Shown here one piece after another: positions 24,396-34,453 of a DNA stretch of 64,000 nt. Positions within the stretch are counted from its first letter, which is position 1. Each line of letters opens with the position of its first letter. This DNA is from Homalodisca vitripennis (Eukaryota > Arthropoda > Insecta > Hemiptera > Cicadellidae). The notes beneath the pieces are model-generated. The model was not told the origin of the DNA and did not search any database. It worked only from the letters and a program-made list of their open reading frames with translations. The stretch spans positions 1 to 64,000 of the forward strand of contig NW_025778927.1 in the NCBI RefSeq assembly GCF_021130785.1, read 5' to 3'. The position numbers and the translations under genes were made by a program.

Positions 24396-24871
24396 GGTTT
24401 GAATATCCATATATAGGGTCACCAGCGCATCGTGTTTAGTAGTGCGGGCCGATTCACCGGGAAGCGGGCATGCCCTCGGGTGTCCCACACAAACCGTAGC
24501 TTGGGGGACAACCCTACCTCAGTTCCCCGAGGCCCGGTTTCCATCGATTACCAAGTCGGGAATAACGCGCACAACTTGGACTCGCACGTGGCAACAGGGG
24601 CTCCGACACCCCTGCCTACTGAACACTTCCTGACCAAGGACCGAAGTGGCTGGCTTCTGAACCAGTACATGACTTACGCCTCGGCAGAGACAAGCTCACA
24701 TCAGCTCTCACCGACACCAGATAGGGCATCTAGTGCCGGCTTAAGCACTCCCAGCGAGCCATGCACTGGAACGGTCAGAGGACGGGTACTAATAACACCC
24801 TGGAGGGGGATTTGGTAGGAATTAGGGAATGGTTAGGTGGGAAGAGGCAGTTTAACGTCATACCCAGGACG
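24396..24871 (-). promoter_or_regulatory. LINE 5' untranslated region, probably with internal promoter
   Basis: A GC-rich stretch, unlike its A+T-rich surroundings, and shared almost base for base with 29900-30347. As the 5' end of an I-type LINE it would be expected to contain an internal promoter, but I see no decisive element. Plus-strand open frames here are incidental. Confidence 0.55.
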
Positions 24872-25569
24872 TAATTATGGGCACTCAATGTTGTAATATT
24901 TGGTTTGGCTCTGTGAGCTATGAAGTCTTGCAATTGCACACAAGTGGCCAAAGAGAAACACAAGCGTGGGGTGGATTAAACCCCATGTTACTTTGGTCCA
25001 AAAATACCTATTTTTTATATAAGTTTGGAAAACAAACGCTCAAATAATACTTATAAAATAAACAGAATAAAATTTAAGTATTATATTGGAGTGTTTGTTT
25101 TCTAAACTTAAGTAAACTAAGAAGAAGCTGGTACAATGTACCTACTTTTATTTCTGAAAATGAGCCATTAATACAGTGTTTCAGACGACCCGCCCGCAAT
25201 CTCCAGTGGAGGAACCGTTTGGCATAGAGCTATGCAATAAACTGTCAACCTAACAAAATCTCATACTGCGAACGTCGTAAATTGGTGCTGTAAGACAAAC
25301 CTGCAAACATGGTCATGCGACATTCATAATTAACGAGGTTTGCAGGCTCATCGGTTGTTCCTGATCGGCACAGACAGGTCTTTCACGCCCTTTCCAGTAT
25401 TTTTGAAACATTAAAATTGTTATAAATATAAGAAATCCTTATTACCTTAGTTCCTAGGTTTGTTTATACCTACGTAAATTTAATTCATAATTTGAAACCT
25501 AACACTGAAATATTCATTCCAAATTATTAAATACATCAATTTGTTACACTTTTTATAGGTTTTTAGTTC
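24872..25569. other. Non-coding spacer with a foldback hairpin
   Basis: No supportable gene. The region holds an imperfect inverted repeat (listed separately), A+T-rich sequence, and a short GC-rich patch near 25190-25390. Confidence 0.5.
25019..25113. repeat. Imperfect inverted repeat, arms of about 35 bp
   Basis: The left arm (25019-25053, around AAGTTTGGAAAACAAAC) pairs with the right arm (25075-25113, around GTTTGTTTTCTAAACTT), leaving a loop of about 20 bases. There are a few mismatches and a 2-base bulge. This could be a foldback-type or MITE remnant, or a terminal hairpin of an unrecognised element. Confidence 0.7.
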
Positions 25570-26706
25570 CCCATTCTATAGTATAGGATAATTTTTGTTA
25601 AAAGTCATTTAATTTACTTTTTACAGATGCCGAAGCAGTCAACCGTTAAACCAGACGAGATTATTATTCGTGCTTCTGAAGAATCCGCCATTTTTAATAA
25701 GAATGGGGAAGTACCAGGTTCAACTCATGAAGTTTGGAAAAAGATTTCTGGTAAACTTGAATCAAGAATAACTCCAAAAAATGTGTATACTATTGTAAGG
25801 GCCAATCGGAACAATGTACTGACTTCAATTAAAAAAAACTAGGTGTTTGCAACGATTCAACTAAGAAAAGACCCTTGCTTTGTCCAACTGATAATGACGA
25901 CAAAAACTCTTCATCATCATCCGACCAGGAACTCACATAACAGTTTAGTACCACCTCAAAAAACTTTTAAGGTGTTCATACCTTATGAAGATTTTGAAGC
26001 AATGCAGCCAGTGTACTCTAAAATGAAAAGTAAAAAGCAGGGAAAATTGAGACATGATTTGGGCTGAAAAAATTGCACATCTTATATGGGATCAACACAA
26101 ACTCCCTTGCCCCTTTGCTGTAAAAAACTCACAAGCAAACGTCGATTCGAGATATTATATAACAGTCAATGCTTACTGCACAGATTCCAAATGTATAAAT
26201 TTAGCTTAAGGAATTATAGCACACAAACCCGTATACAGGAGAACCTGTTGAAATGGAATGGAGTGGTAGATAGGCGTGGCATAACGAACTCTACTAAAAG
26301 ATATCTTAGAGGTTCGATTAGAACTGAAGTAGGAAAGAAACTTGCCCACTCCTCGTGTACAGTGTTCCGTCGTCACGCTGCTGATGAACTAATGGATATT
26401 TGTGACCAGCTAGAACCTCCGACTTTGTATAGAGATCATGTACTTCGGAAGGCTAAACAGAAGTTCAAGGATTTACAGTACAATGTAGTTCATGGGAACG
26501 ATCCTGTTTTGTGCTTAGAAGTAATGAAACATAATCAACCCCATAGTGGTTCCATTCATGATATTTCTCTTGATATGTTATTTGTTCACTACTTCACGCA
26601 GATGCAATTACATACATACAAGATTCTGTGTCGATCTAATTATGTTATGCTCATAATTGACGCTACTGGTTCACTTGTTAGGACAATTGAAGGGCTTAGT
26701 GGATGA
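25570..26706 (+). pseudogene. Element M transposase-like pseudogene, copy 4 (outside the tandem block)
   Basis: It begins with the same ATTCTATAGTATAGG and TTTTTACAG sequence and an ATG at 25627, with no Mutator insertion. It differs from the tandem copies at several bases (INSTEAD of AILNK it reads AIFNK, and the 26086-26706 piece is open for 206 residues where the others have a stop near 660 and 7580). The long piece passes through TKRYLRGSIRTEVGKKL and HAADELMDICDQLEPP to LIIDATGSLV. It still has frame breaks near 25840 and 26065 and lacks everything after IDATG, so it is a less decayed sister of the tandem copies. Confidence 0.75.
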
Positions 26707-26950
26707 AGGGGTTATGTTACATTTTTTGAGAATATGAGATATTTCAGTGGATGAAGGTGTTATGTACCAAAGTGTTATGTCACATGACCAGAATGTTAAA
26801 AAACAGACAGAAATGACAGATATTAGAAAGATGAAGGGGCTATGTTACTTTGAATGCTATATCCATAGAGGATGAAGGACACATGTGCCAATAAAACCCC
26901 TTCTTCCACTAGGGCATGGACTGGAAATAGAAACATAACTTTTCGGAGAT

Positions 26951-27802
26951 CAGAGCCGGAATATAATGTTCGCTACCTCAACTACTTGGGAGATGGAGAC
27001 TCAAAGGCCTATGCATCAGTGAATGAAGCTCAAGTTTATGGAAAAGAAATAAAAATAAACAAACTTGAATGCATAGGCAAAGTACAAAATAGAATGGGAA
27101 CACGTTTACTCAAAATAAAAAGTACGTCGGGTAAAACCCTCCTTGAAGATAACAAATCTATGTCCGGCAAAGGTCGACTCACTACTGCTGCTGTTCATCA
27201 ACTGCAAAGTTATTACGGATTGGCTATACGTTTGGGCTGACTCTTTCCACGTCTTATGGACTAACGAACAACCCCAACACGAGCTTTGCCCAAAAGGAGA
27301 CGAAACGTGGTGCAAGTTCAACCAGAGCTTACTTGATAATACTGAGTATAATCATAACAAACACTTTCATTTGCCAAAAGCTGTTATGCTTGCTATCAAG
27401 CCAATATTTAGGGATTTGGCTGATCCTGAGCTTTTGAAAAAATGTGTGAAGGGCAAAACACAAAACCCAAACGAATCATTAAACAATGTGATTTGGTCTG
27501 TAACACCAAAAAGGGTTTTTGTTAGTCTACCTGTGCTAAAATATGGCACTTATTTAGCTATAAGCACATTTAATAATGGCCTGATAAGTAGAGTACAAAT
27601 AATGGATGAGCTTAAACTTTCTCCTGGTAAAAATTTGGTTGCTGCAATGAAAAGCCTTGAGAATAAGCTACTCAAGAAAGCCGAATTAGCTGCAAGTGAG
27701 CTTGAGAAGAAAATCAGGAAGGCATTGAAGAAAAGAAAGTTAGAGGACCAATTTGAGCAGGATGAAGCAGACAAACCAGCCTACAGCACTGGCAGCTACT
27801 GA
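26951..27802 (+). pseudogene. Mutator-like transposase, C-terminal half (second lineage), fused to element M
   Basis: At 26950 the sequence common to all element M copies (ending TTTTCGGAGAT) switches to coding sequence like the Mutator transposase of copies A and B, but clearly diverged. It carries RSEPEYNVRYLNYLGDGDSK (second Asp), KLECIGKVQNRMGTR and SGKGRLTTAAVHQLQSYYGLA. A frame change near 27230 follows, then CPKGDETWCKFN, IKPIFRDLADPELLKKC and KTQNPNESLNNVIW, where the Glu is the candidate third catalytic residue. A basic coiled tail ends at TAA-type stop 27800. About 30 residues are missing at the frame change compared with copy B. The C-terminal half of 219 residues is uninterrupted. 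Confidence 0.8.
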
Positions 27803-27835
27803 TGTTACCAAGTTCACTGTAGGTTAGTACAAAGA

Positions 27836-28206
27836 TTTTTTCAATCGCGTTTTCCCAAAAGTTGTATTTTCTAACTTTGATGTAAGTACTACAATGTAGG
27901 TACAGACAGTACTAAATACTGTAATAATAATTTGACAGCTGTTAGTTTGTGGTTTGTTTACATTTCAGTTGCAGTGTTGAGTGTTTACTTACGTTGAATA
28001 ACAAGTGATTAGATTGTTTATTTTGTCTTACAATTATTGTTCAGTGCTTTTTACTCACTATAATGTCTAGAATAAAACGAATCAAAAAGAAACCTTTTGG
28101 AGATAATCAATTTACTATAAACGTTAGTGATGCTAAACACAGTTCATCTAGGCCTAGTCCTAAAACGTCTTCCAGTTCTAAGAAACTGAAACATTCTGGA
28201 CATTAA
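27836..28206 (+). pseudogene. 5' fragment of a third Mutator-like transposase copy
   Basis: An ATG at 28063 opens 47 codons, MSRIKRIKKKPFGDNQF followed by a Ser/Lys-rich stretch, ending at TAA 28206. The basic opening and the leader (GACAGCTGT and TGTTTATT-type motifs) resemble the start regions at 4250-4440 and 11720-11890. I read it as the N-terminus of another Mutator-type transposase, truncated by the sequence that follows. The assignment is by analogy in position and composition, so it is only moderately secure. Confidence 0.45.
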
Positions 28207-28496
28207 GCACGCATTGGATTTATAATAATTACAAACTTTGGACTTAGAAACATTCTGGGTGGAGACTAGAGTCTCCTCTTTAGGGGGTGTTGTTACGTTG
28301 CTGAACAATTGTTTGGACAGTACCCAATGGGAATACCTGCTTTCCCCAGGTTTGTGTGTATATTTTTAGTTTTTAAGAGGATTTTCTTAGATTTGGCATA
28401 TTAGACTTAGAATATTTCTCAACTGTAATCGTTTAAAAGGATGGACTTGGAAAGCTGTTGAGCGACAGCTAGGGGGTTAGTGAGCCACAGATCAAC

Positions 28497-28706
28497 ATGA
28501 GAGGGAGAGGGGACAGTGATCCTTTTGCCCTAATGCCAGGGGCACCTACACCTTCGGGGGTGGTTCAGTCACTGAAACAAGGGGCGGAGATGCTGCAGGC
28601 TGGCGGTGGGGGTCTTCCGCCTCCGCCTGGTTATGCCGCGCCCTTGCGGCCTAGGGCAGAAGACGGGGATGACTTTAACATATTCAGTGCGGGCGGACTA
28701 AAGTAA
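28497..28706 (+). CDS. Unrecognised Gly/Pro-rich terminal exon
   Basis: An open frame of about 69 codons, rich in Gly, Pro and Ala (GGGGLPPPPGYAAPLRP) and ending in an acidic and hydrophobic tail (DGDDFNIFSAGGLK) at TAA. CCACAG before 28491 is a plausible splice acceptor. A polyadenylation signal AATAAA lies 78 bases after the stop at 28784. GC content and codon composition are higher than in the surroundings, which argues for real coding sequence. I do not recognise the protein. It may be the last exon of a host gene whose earlier exons lie outside this repeat-rich stretch, or a retrocopy fragment. Confidence 0.45.
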   Translation: MRGRGDSDPFALMPGAPTPSGVVQSLKQGAEMLQAGGGGLPPPPGYAAPLRPRAEDGDDFNIFSAGGLK

Positions 28707-28783
28707 TATTGATGGAGAGTGACAATGTACTTTTTATAAACTTTTATGTACTTTTTATAATTATTATTTATATGCTTTGGATC

Positions 28784-28789
28784 AATAAA
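28784..28789 (+). terminator. Polyadenylation signal AATAAA
   Basis: A canonical AATAAA in A+T-rich context 78 bases after the stop codon of the Gly/Pro-rich exon, spaced as expected for a 3' UTR end. Confidence 0.5.
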
Positions 28790-28994
28790 CATATATTCAA
28801 ATACTCAAGCACTTAAGGTTGCCCATTATTTGCTATCCTGACATTTAGAGTACACATCAGCCATGCTTAACAGTAATTACAGAAAGATGTAGATAAAGTA
28901 CCAAACACAAAAATAATACCGTAGATTTCGACAGATATAATGTAAATATAACTAGAACATTCCTGTCAGACTCATAGCCATTTCTGTTTTTCAG

Positions 28995-29341
28995 CCCAGT
29001 CAGTGGCAGGGACAGTTTCAGCTGAAAACCTAAGGCTGACTATTATGCATTTTCTAAAACACGTCCATTTCTCCACATTTAGTACAGAAGACCTTAACAA
29101 TGAAGTGATGGCGACTGGAATCCTGATGAATGACATCAACCTCCCAGTGGCTGGTAAAACAGAGAGTCACAACTCTGACACTGAAATGAGAAAACTGTTC
29201 TCGTATTTGAAAACGTTTCAGGAAAAAGAAGGCTTAGTGGTAGAGACAACAAATGTTGGTGTTCTACATCTGCAACCAACAGAGGATATGGAACTATGTG
29301 CAGTGGAGTGCAAATCAATACAATACCATATAAAAATGTAA
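28995..29341 (+). CDS. Unrecognised terminal exon, possible host gene
   Basis: A CTGTTTTTCAG acceptor ends at 28994 and an open frame of about 115 codons follows, from QSVAGTVSAENLRL to SIQYHIKM with TAA at 29339. It reads like an ordinary globular protein end (amphipathic segments, mixed charge, no repeats), and the acceptor fits the frame with a split first codon. I do not recognise the family. Because it follows the polyadenylated exon at 28497-28706 by only about 200 bases, the two could be alternative last exons of one gene or belong to different genes. Confidence 0.45.
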
Positions 29342-29689
29342 ACTTTTATTTTAACTATTTCCATCTTTTGAAACAAAATATTATATTTAAAAATATACAT
29401 CTATCTATAAAATTATAACAGTAACTCAAAATTATAATAATTAACTCAAGAGTATTCCAGAATATAGAGATAAATTTACAATGTATGTACGATACTTGAT
29501 ATATACAGGTATACTTGTTTTAAATACTATTATATAATTTTTTGAGCAACACCTTTTGGTAAACGAAATAGAAACTTTGTACCCATGAAACTAGCTTTCT
29601 TTTAAAAAAATGTGAAATTGTGTGATTAAACATATCTGTGAAATCTGGTATTATATAAATGATAATATATATAATTATCATTTTTGCCC
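29342..29689. other. A+T-rich non-coding stretch
   Basis: No coding signal and no recognised repeat. Composition fits a 3' UTR and intergenic sequence. Confidence 0.4.
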
Positions 29690-30347
29690 TTCGTTAGAGT
29701 TTTGCCCTCATCCTTATGACTCACGATTAGGTATAGTGGAGTTGGAACGTTCATATTTTCAGCTCTTACTTTTTCTTCCACTTTCCTTTGTTTTATATAT
29801 GATTCATTTTCAGAATCCGACAACTGTCGCTTTTTCTCTGGATCGTTGTCTCTTTCTCCGAATTCTTGCCCTAAGGGCGGGGTGGTTGGAGTATCCATAT
29901 ATAAGGTCACCAGCGCATCGTGTTTAGTAGTGCGGGCCGATTCACCGGGAGCGGGCATGCCCTCGGGTGTCCACAAACCGTAGCTTGGGGGACAACCCTA
30001 CCTCAGATCCCCGAGGCCCGGTTTCCATCGATTACCAAGTCGGGAATACGCGCACAACTTGGACTCGCACGTGGCAACAGGGGCTCCGACACCCCTGCCT
30101 ACTGAACACTTCCTGACCAAGGACCGAAGTGGCTGGCTTCTGAACCAGTACATGACTTACGCCTCGGCAGAGACAAGCTCACATCAGCTCTCACCGACAC
30201 CAGATAGGGCATCTAGTGCCGGCTTAAGCACTCCCAGCGAACCATGCACTGGAACGGTCCCAGTGCACCAAATCCCTGGAGGGGGATTTGGTAGGAATTA
30301 GGGAATGGTTAGGTGGGAATAGACAGTTTAACGTCATACCCAGGACG
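29690..30347 (-). mobile_element. 5' fragment of the I-type LINE (5' UTR and ORF1 start), truncated at its 3' side
   Basis: From about 30347 down to 29690 it matches 24871-24200 closely: the GC-rich 5' UTR and the ORF1 start with MDTPTTPPLGQEFGERDND. The match ends inside ORF1 at ...GKTLTK. LINE copies usually lose their 5' ends, so a copy with only the 5' end is unusual. It implies a deletion, recombination, or a second event that removed the rest. One small indel difference (GGCAG against GACAG) and several substitutions separate it from the first copy. Confidence 0.85.
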
Positions 30348-30779
30348 GGATATTTGGTTTGCCTTAATTTATATATTATAGTCTTTTAAATGTTCATAAT
30401 ATTCTTTCACTGACTGTCTTGATTTAATGTTAAAAATAATTCTAAGTGTTTTTTTGTTGAACAAGAATCCTGTCCAAACTTTTAGTTGATGTGACTAAAC
30501 AAATTGCTATACCATATGCCATATGAGTAATTTATTACTGTGAAGTAAATTGCTCTTAGTGTTTCTAAATTGCATACTCTATACACTAACTCAAGGCATA
30601 AATTCTAGAAGACATTTTATTTACAAATTCCGCTCAAATATTAGTTTAAGGAATTTCGTTACTTCAGCTTGATTTAATTTTAATTCATCAATGTATATGT
30701 TTGGTTGCAATTTTGATCTATTTTGTTTACTGGAAAATTATATGTTATTAAATTTGCTTGTATTTAGTAAAAGAGTTTT
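30348..30779 (-). other. Probable 3' part of the decayed LINE that follows, no gene seen
   Basis: A+T-rich, no open frame of note. By position it would be the C-terminal and 3' UTR part of the minus-strand LINE relic at 30780-32700. Confidence 0.35.
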
Positions 30780-32700
30780 GTTATCAACAAATTCTTCCTG
30801 ATTTGTACCCGAAACTGTGATATTGGCATCATCAGCATATAGTGTATTGCCTCCTCTTTGTATTGCTGTGGGCAAACCTGTTAGATAACAGTAGTTGGAC
30901 CCAGTATCCAACCCTGAGGGACTCCATGCTTTATAATCTGGAGATCTGAGTAAATATTTTTTGTGTATTTATATTTACTGTAGTGATGGTTAAAAGTATG
31001 ATGGAGCTCAACGCACTGCAGTACTTTTGAAATATGATCTGAACCAGTTAAGTTATTTTCCTTAAAATTAAAGTTATTGAGCATATTCAGTCATTTATTA
31101 TGGAAGTACACTGTAGAATGCCTGTGTAATATTGAGAAAAATTCCAACAATGTTTTCATTTTTATCAATGCTGTGTATTACAGATTCAATAAAACACATG
31201 CCTACAGTAATAGTAGACCTACTTGCTATGAGGGTTCCCCTTTTTAAATTGGGTATTACTTTAGGAATTTTTAATTTACATGGGAAAAACCCAGATATCA
31301 ATGACGAATTTAGAATATGTGTTAAGTGTTTAAGGATGAAGAAGGTAGATTGTTTGGCCGCACTTATTGGTATTTCGTCGATTCTGCTAGAATATTCATT
31401 TTCAAAAGCCATCACAAACTTTTAAAGTTGGCAACAGTATTTGAAGTGTACAAAATGTTTTGGCTGGTGCGTTATCATTAGGAGGGTTTTGAAAATTTTG
31501 TGTTGCCAAATTTTCAATTACATTGATGAAACAATCATTTAAAATATTCCCTACATTAATCGGATCACATTCGATTATATCACTTTGAAAAAAACACTAA
31601 TTTTGTAAGACTTTTGTGACAGTTTGTTGATTTAAGATTTTATAATCATCCATGTTGATTTAGATTTATTTCTAGATTCCAAAATTTGTTTTTATTACTC
31701 TGTACTTAAACCTAATTTTTTCATTTATCTAGCTTACACTTTTAAGCTTTCAGTCTTTTTCCTATATAGCTTTCAAGCTCAACAATTGTGTTCTTTTTTA
31801 TTTTTGATGTCTTCTGTATTCCAGCCATTAAAATTATTATTTTTTCCGTGACCATTAATTTTGGAAAGCTAGTTTCTATTGTGGCCAAATACACCTCAGA
31901 ATGAAAATAATACACTCAATGAAATAATTCCATGTTGGGGAAAAATCCTCTACTGCGATTTTATTAGCATGTCATAGTATATATTTTACTTCCAGTATTT
32001 CCAGTAACTGACCATCATAATCAGATATTTGAGTAACTAAACCTGCAAGTTTTAGTTGGTTACAGTTAATATTGCAAATAAAGTTATCGATTTCAGTTTG
32101 TGATTCTATAGCAACTCTGGTCGAAAAGTCTACTTTATATTCTAAGTTAGAGTATGTTGTGAATATTAGAGCTTAGTAGATTTTTTCCTCTGTAGTTCAG
32201 GTGGACTCAAACCAAAAAAACTGAAAAAACCAGTTAAGTCTAGGAAAGTGACATCATTTATAGTACAAGACAATTGGAGTATGTACAGGTTGACTGACAT
32301 TATGTCTTCATTGATTTGATGCAACAGGGGAAGCAAGGTCACTTTAAACTATGATTTGCGGGGTTGAAATTTCGTTAGTGCTGGCTTAAGATTTCCTAAA
32401 AAAATTATTCAACTCTCCTTTAACCATGTTATTGGCTCCTGCAATAAGGACTGCATAGTTAGTTATACTGGTTATTGCTGATTCCTTGGATTTCATGTAT
32501 GATCTCTTCTAGTTTTGCACCAGGTATTATAATGCTATTGATACTAAAAGCATTTTCATCATATTTGTCCCGGAGCAGGTGGTCGATATGACTCCCATGA
32601 CTATCACCAAGGATGTTGAATATACGGTTGATAATGCTTTTTATATATGAGTTTCATTATTTGGAGCAGAAGCCTGCTCTAGTGGCTCCGTAGAAATAAC
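30780..32700 (-). pseudogene. Decayed LINE with SGNH-hydrolase-like segment, endonuclease remnant and reverse transcriptase
   Basis: Minus-strand order: GDSHGSHIDHLL (about 32575-32608) fits SGNH/GDSL hydrolase block I. IAGANNMVKGEL (about 32415-32445) fits the Asn-containing block. An NxxI-type segment continues to about 32250. A SDYDGQ-like end of an endonuclease lies near 32010. RT remnants follow: LITSGFFP-like and KVIPNLKRG (about 31260), HGVPQGWILGP (about 30900-30935) and YADDANI (30826-30840). Esterase/SGNH domains are known in the first ORF of CR1-type LINEs. Here the frame is broken throughout. The endonuclease is mostly gone, so the link between the parts rests on strand and order. 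Confidence 0.65.
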
Positions 32701-33015
32701 AATTCATTCTCCTGTGGCTCAATTAATGAAGGGTTTAAGGTAGAATTATTATCAGGATTGGTATCTTTTGGACCAATTTTACAGAGTGGAAGCAATTAGA
32801 GTAGAGAGTATTTTCACTGAAATTTGATAGCTATTAAAAATAGTGTATGCCAACACAGATCTTTAGAGAATAATGTCTGAGTCAGATATGGTCAGTGTTC
32901 TCAAGATTTCCAGGTCAAGTATCTGAATTGTTAAAAGAATGAGTGGTTAGAAGTTCAATCGCATATCATAATAATTCTCCAGTCATACCCATTTTTTTGC
33001 CAAGGACCTTAAAAC

Positions 33016-33378
33016 CTATATAAGATTGGGCATTACATTTCCAGTTGTAAAGCATAACATTTTTCTTGCTTGCTTTTTTGCATGGGAGAGGTTATGCCCC
33101 TTAATAGAATCAAAGTGATCTAATGTTGCTTCCAAGCAATTTAGTTTTTTGTTGTAAATAAGGGTACTCCAATGATTGCTTCCCTCTCCTTTTGGGTTTT
33201 CTGAGCGGTAAAGTGATATTACAAGAAAATTCTTTTCATCCAGGCTTTGAGACTCTAGGCAGTCCACATAGGTATTTACACATTTTACAGCTTTTTTTAC
33301 AACAAAGCAACCATGGTAATCAATGAACCATATTTCCTGTTTGAGACACTCAAATTTAACAAACAATTGAAAATTCAT
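33016..33378 (-). pseudogene. Ulp1/SENP8-like (C48) cysteine protease fragment
   Basis: One open frame of 120 residues starts MNFQLFVKFE and includes WFIDYHGCFVV. Its most informative part is GSNHWSTLIYNKKL, then a HFDSIKGHN segment. NHWS and H(F/Y)DS are the neighbourhoods of the catalytic His and Asp in Ulp1-type proteases, here spaced as expected. The catalytic Cys region (Gln and Cys blocks) is not present before the frame ends, so the fragment cannot be active by itself. It sits just upstream, on the same strand, of the SGNH-type LINE relic. It could be a retrocopy of a SENP8-like host gene or a part of an unusual element. Confidence 0.6.
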
Positions 33379-33612
33379 GTGAGTTTAATTGTTATATTTT
33401 AATATTTTTGTATTATAATTGATATTTATTTTCAAATTAAGCTGAAAAATCATAAAAAGCTATTGTATTTCCATTTTATTGTTCTTCATTAAACATGTGA
33501 CCGTTGTCTCTTAAGGCTGCGCTCTACCACTCTGGTGAACGCTGATGCAAGGGTTTTGAATCTGCCTCATTGTAGGCTCAATTTTGACCTATTACAAACA
33601 TATTGATGTTAT
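33379..33612. other. Non-coding spacer
   Basis: A+T-rich, without recognisable feature up to the TTAA that precedes the piggyBac-like element. Confidence 0.4.
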
Positions 33613-33616
33613 TTAA

Positions 33617-34449
33617 CCCATTGCGGATCAACGACGTGAGGGTGACGCGGAGCGAGGCGTGGACCAAAAGCACAATGACGTGACCCTCACGCGGATGACG
33701 TGGTACGGATGACTCATTTGTTTTGAACGCTTATCGCTGTTATAAGCCTCGGAGATATTTATAGTCAGTTTTCCTGGACTGGCTTCCTATCTTATCTCTG
33801 ATACTCGTCCACAAATACTCCCCTCGTTATCGGTCAATAACGTTATTATTTGCGACAAATTGTTTGTCTGAGGCGTACAGTCGTGGCGTTCTATTTTCCT
33901 TTGCCTCGTGTGCGTGTACGTAAATAAAATGGGTGACAATTTACGATCATCTGAATTAGATAGACTATTATTAGAAAGTGGAAGTGATGAAAGTGATATC
34001 GATAGTGTTATTGAGGATGGAGACGGTTCTATCACGCGTATTTGTCCACGTTTTCATAATTACGCGGATACTAATGTTGACAGTGACGAGAGGGCTAGTG
34101 ACCATGATTCAGATGTTCAGACTATTTCAGACATTGTTCCTGGGACACCACCGGATGTGGAAACTCTATTTCAACATCATTTCAATATCAATAAAAACGC
34201 TCAAAGTAGTGCTTCCGAGGATATTTATGAATATACTTGAATATACTTCTAGTATAATATACTTGTCTAATATGATCTGTATAATGTTTATATAACATAA
34301 ATAACAACATAAACAAACAAAACATGTATAATTAGCGAGCGCGCTAAGCAGGCAGGTAGGCGTGCAAACACTGCGGGTGCTGCGTTGCAATACGGATTAA
34401 TTCGTACTCTAAGGCCCGCGCGCGCGCCGTTTTCACGATCCGCAATGGG
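33617..34449 (+). mobile_element. Internally deleted piggyBac-like element, 833 bp
   Basis: TTAA at 33613-33616 and again at 34450-34453 bracket perfect 13-bp inverted ends: CCCATTGCGGATC on the left and GATCCGCAATGGG on the right. TTAA duplications and CCC...GGG ends are the hallmark of piggyBac transposons. GC-rich subterminal sequence (GACGTGAGGGTGACGCGG on the left, GCGCGCGCCG on the right) flanks a short coding part. The catalytic domain is absent, so the copy is non-autonomous, but its ends are perfect and it could be mobilised in trans. Confidence 0.92.
33929..34240 (+). CDS. N-terminal remnant of a piggyBac-type transposase
   Basis: An ATG at 33929 opens 103 residues that start MGDNLRSSELDRLLLESG and are strongly acidic (SDESDIDSVIEDGD, DSDERASDHDSD). 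Acidic, Asp/Ser-rich N-termini are characteristic of piggyBac transposases. The frame stops at 34240 shortly before the right terminus; the DDD catalytic domain and the C-terminal zinc-binding domain are lost. Short-lived translation is possible, but any role would be accessory at most. Confidence 0.7.
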   Translation: MGDNLRSSELDRLLLESGSDESDIDSVIEDGDGSITRICPRFHNYADTNVDSDERASDHDSDVQTISDIVPGTPPDVETLFQHHFNINKNAQSSASEDIYEYT

Positions 34450-34453
34450 TTAA

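Larger units (their letters stand above)
18766..24871 (-). mobile_element. I-type LINE retrotransposon, full-length but decayed
   Basis: On the minus strand the order is 5' UTR (24871 to about 24390), gag-like ORF1, then ORF2 with endonuclease, reverse transcriptase, RNase H and a C-terminal Cys/His region. ORF1 with zinc knuckles and an RNase H after the RT together point to the I/Jockey-related group. The 5' boundary near 24871 is set by comparison with a second copy that ends at the same bases (near 30347). Both ORFs are broken many times. Confidence 0.85.

Noticed and set aside
24432..24818. Plus-strand open frame of 128 residues
   Set aside because: It lies antisense to the conserved 5' UTR of the I-type LINE and the second copy at 29920-30300 breaks it with frame changes.
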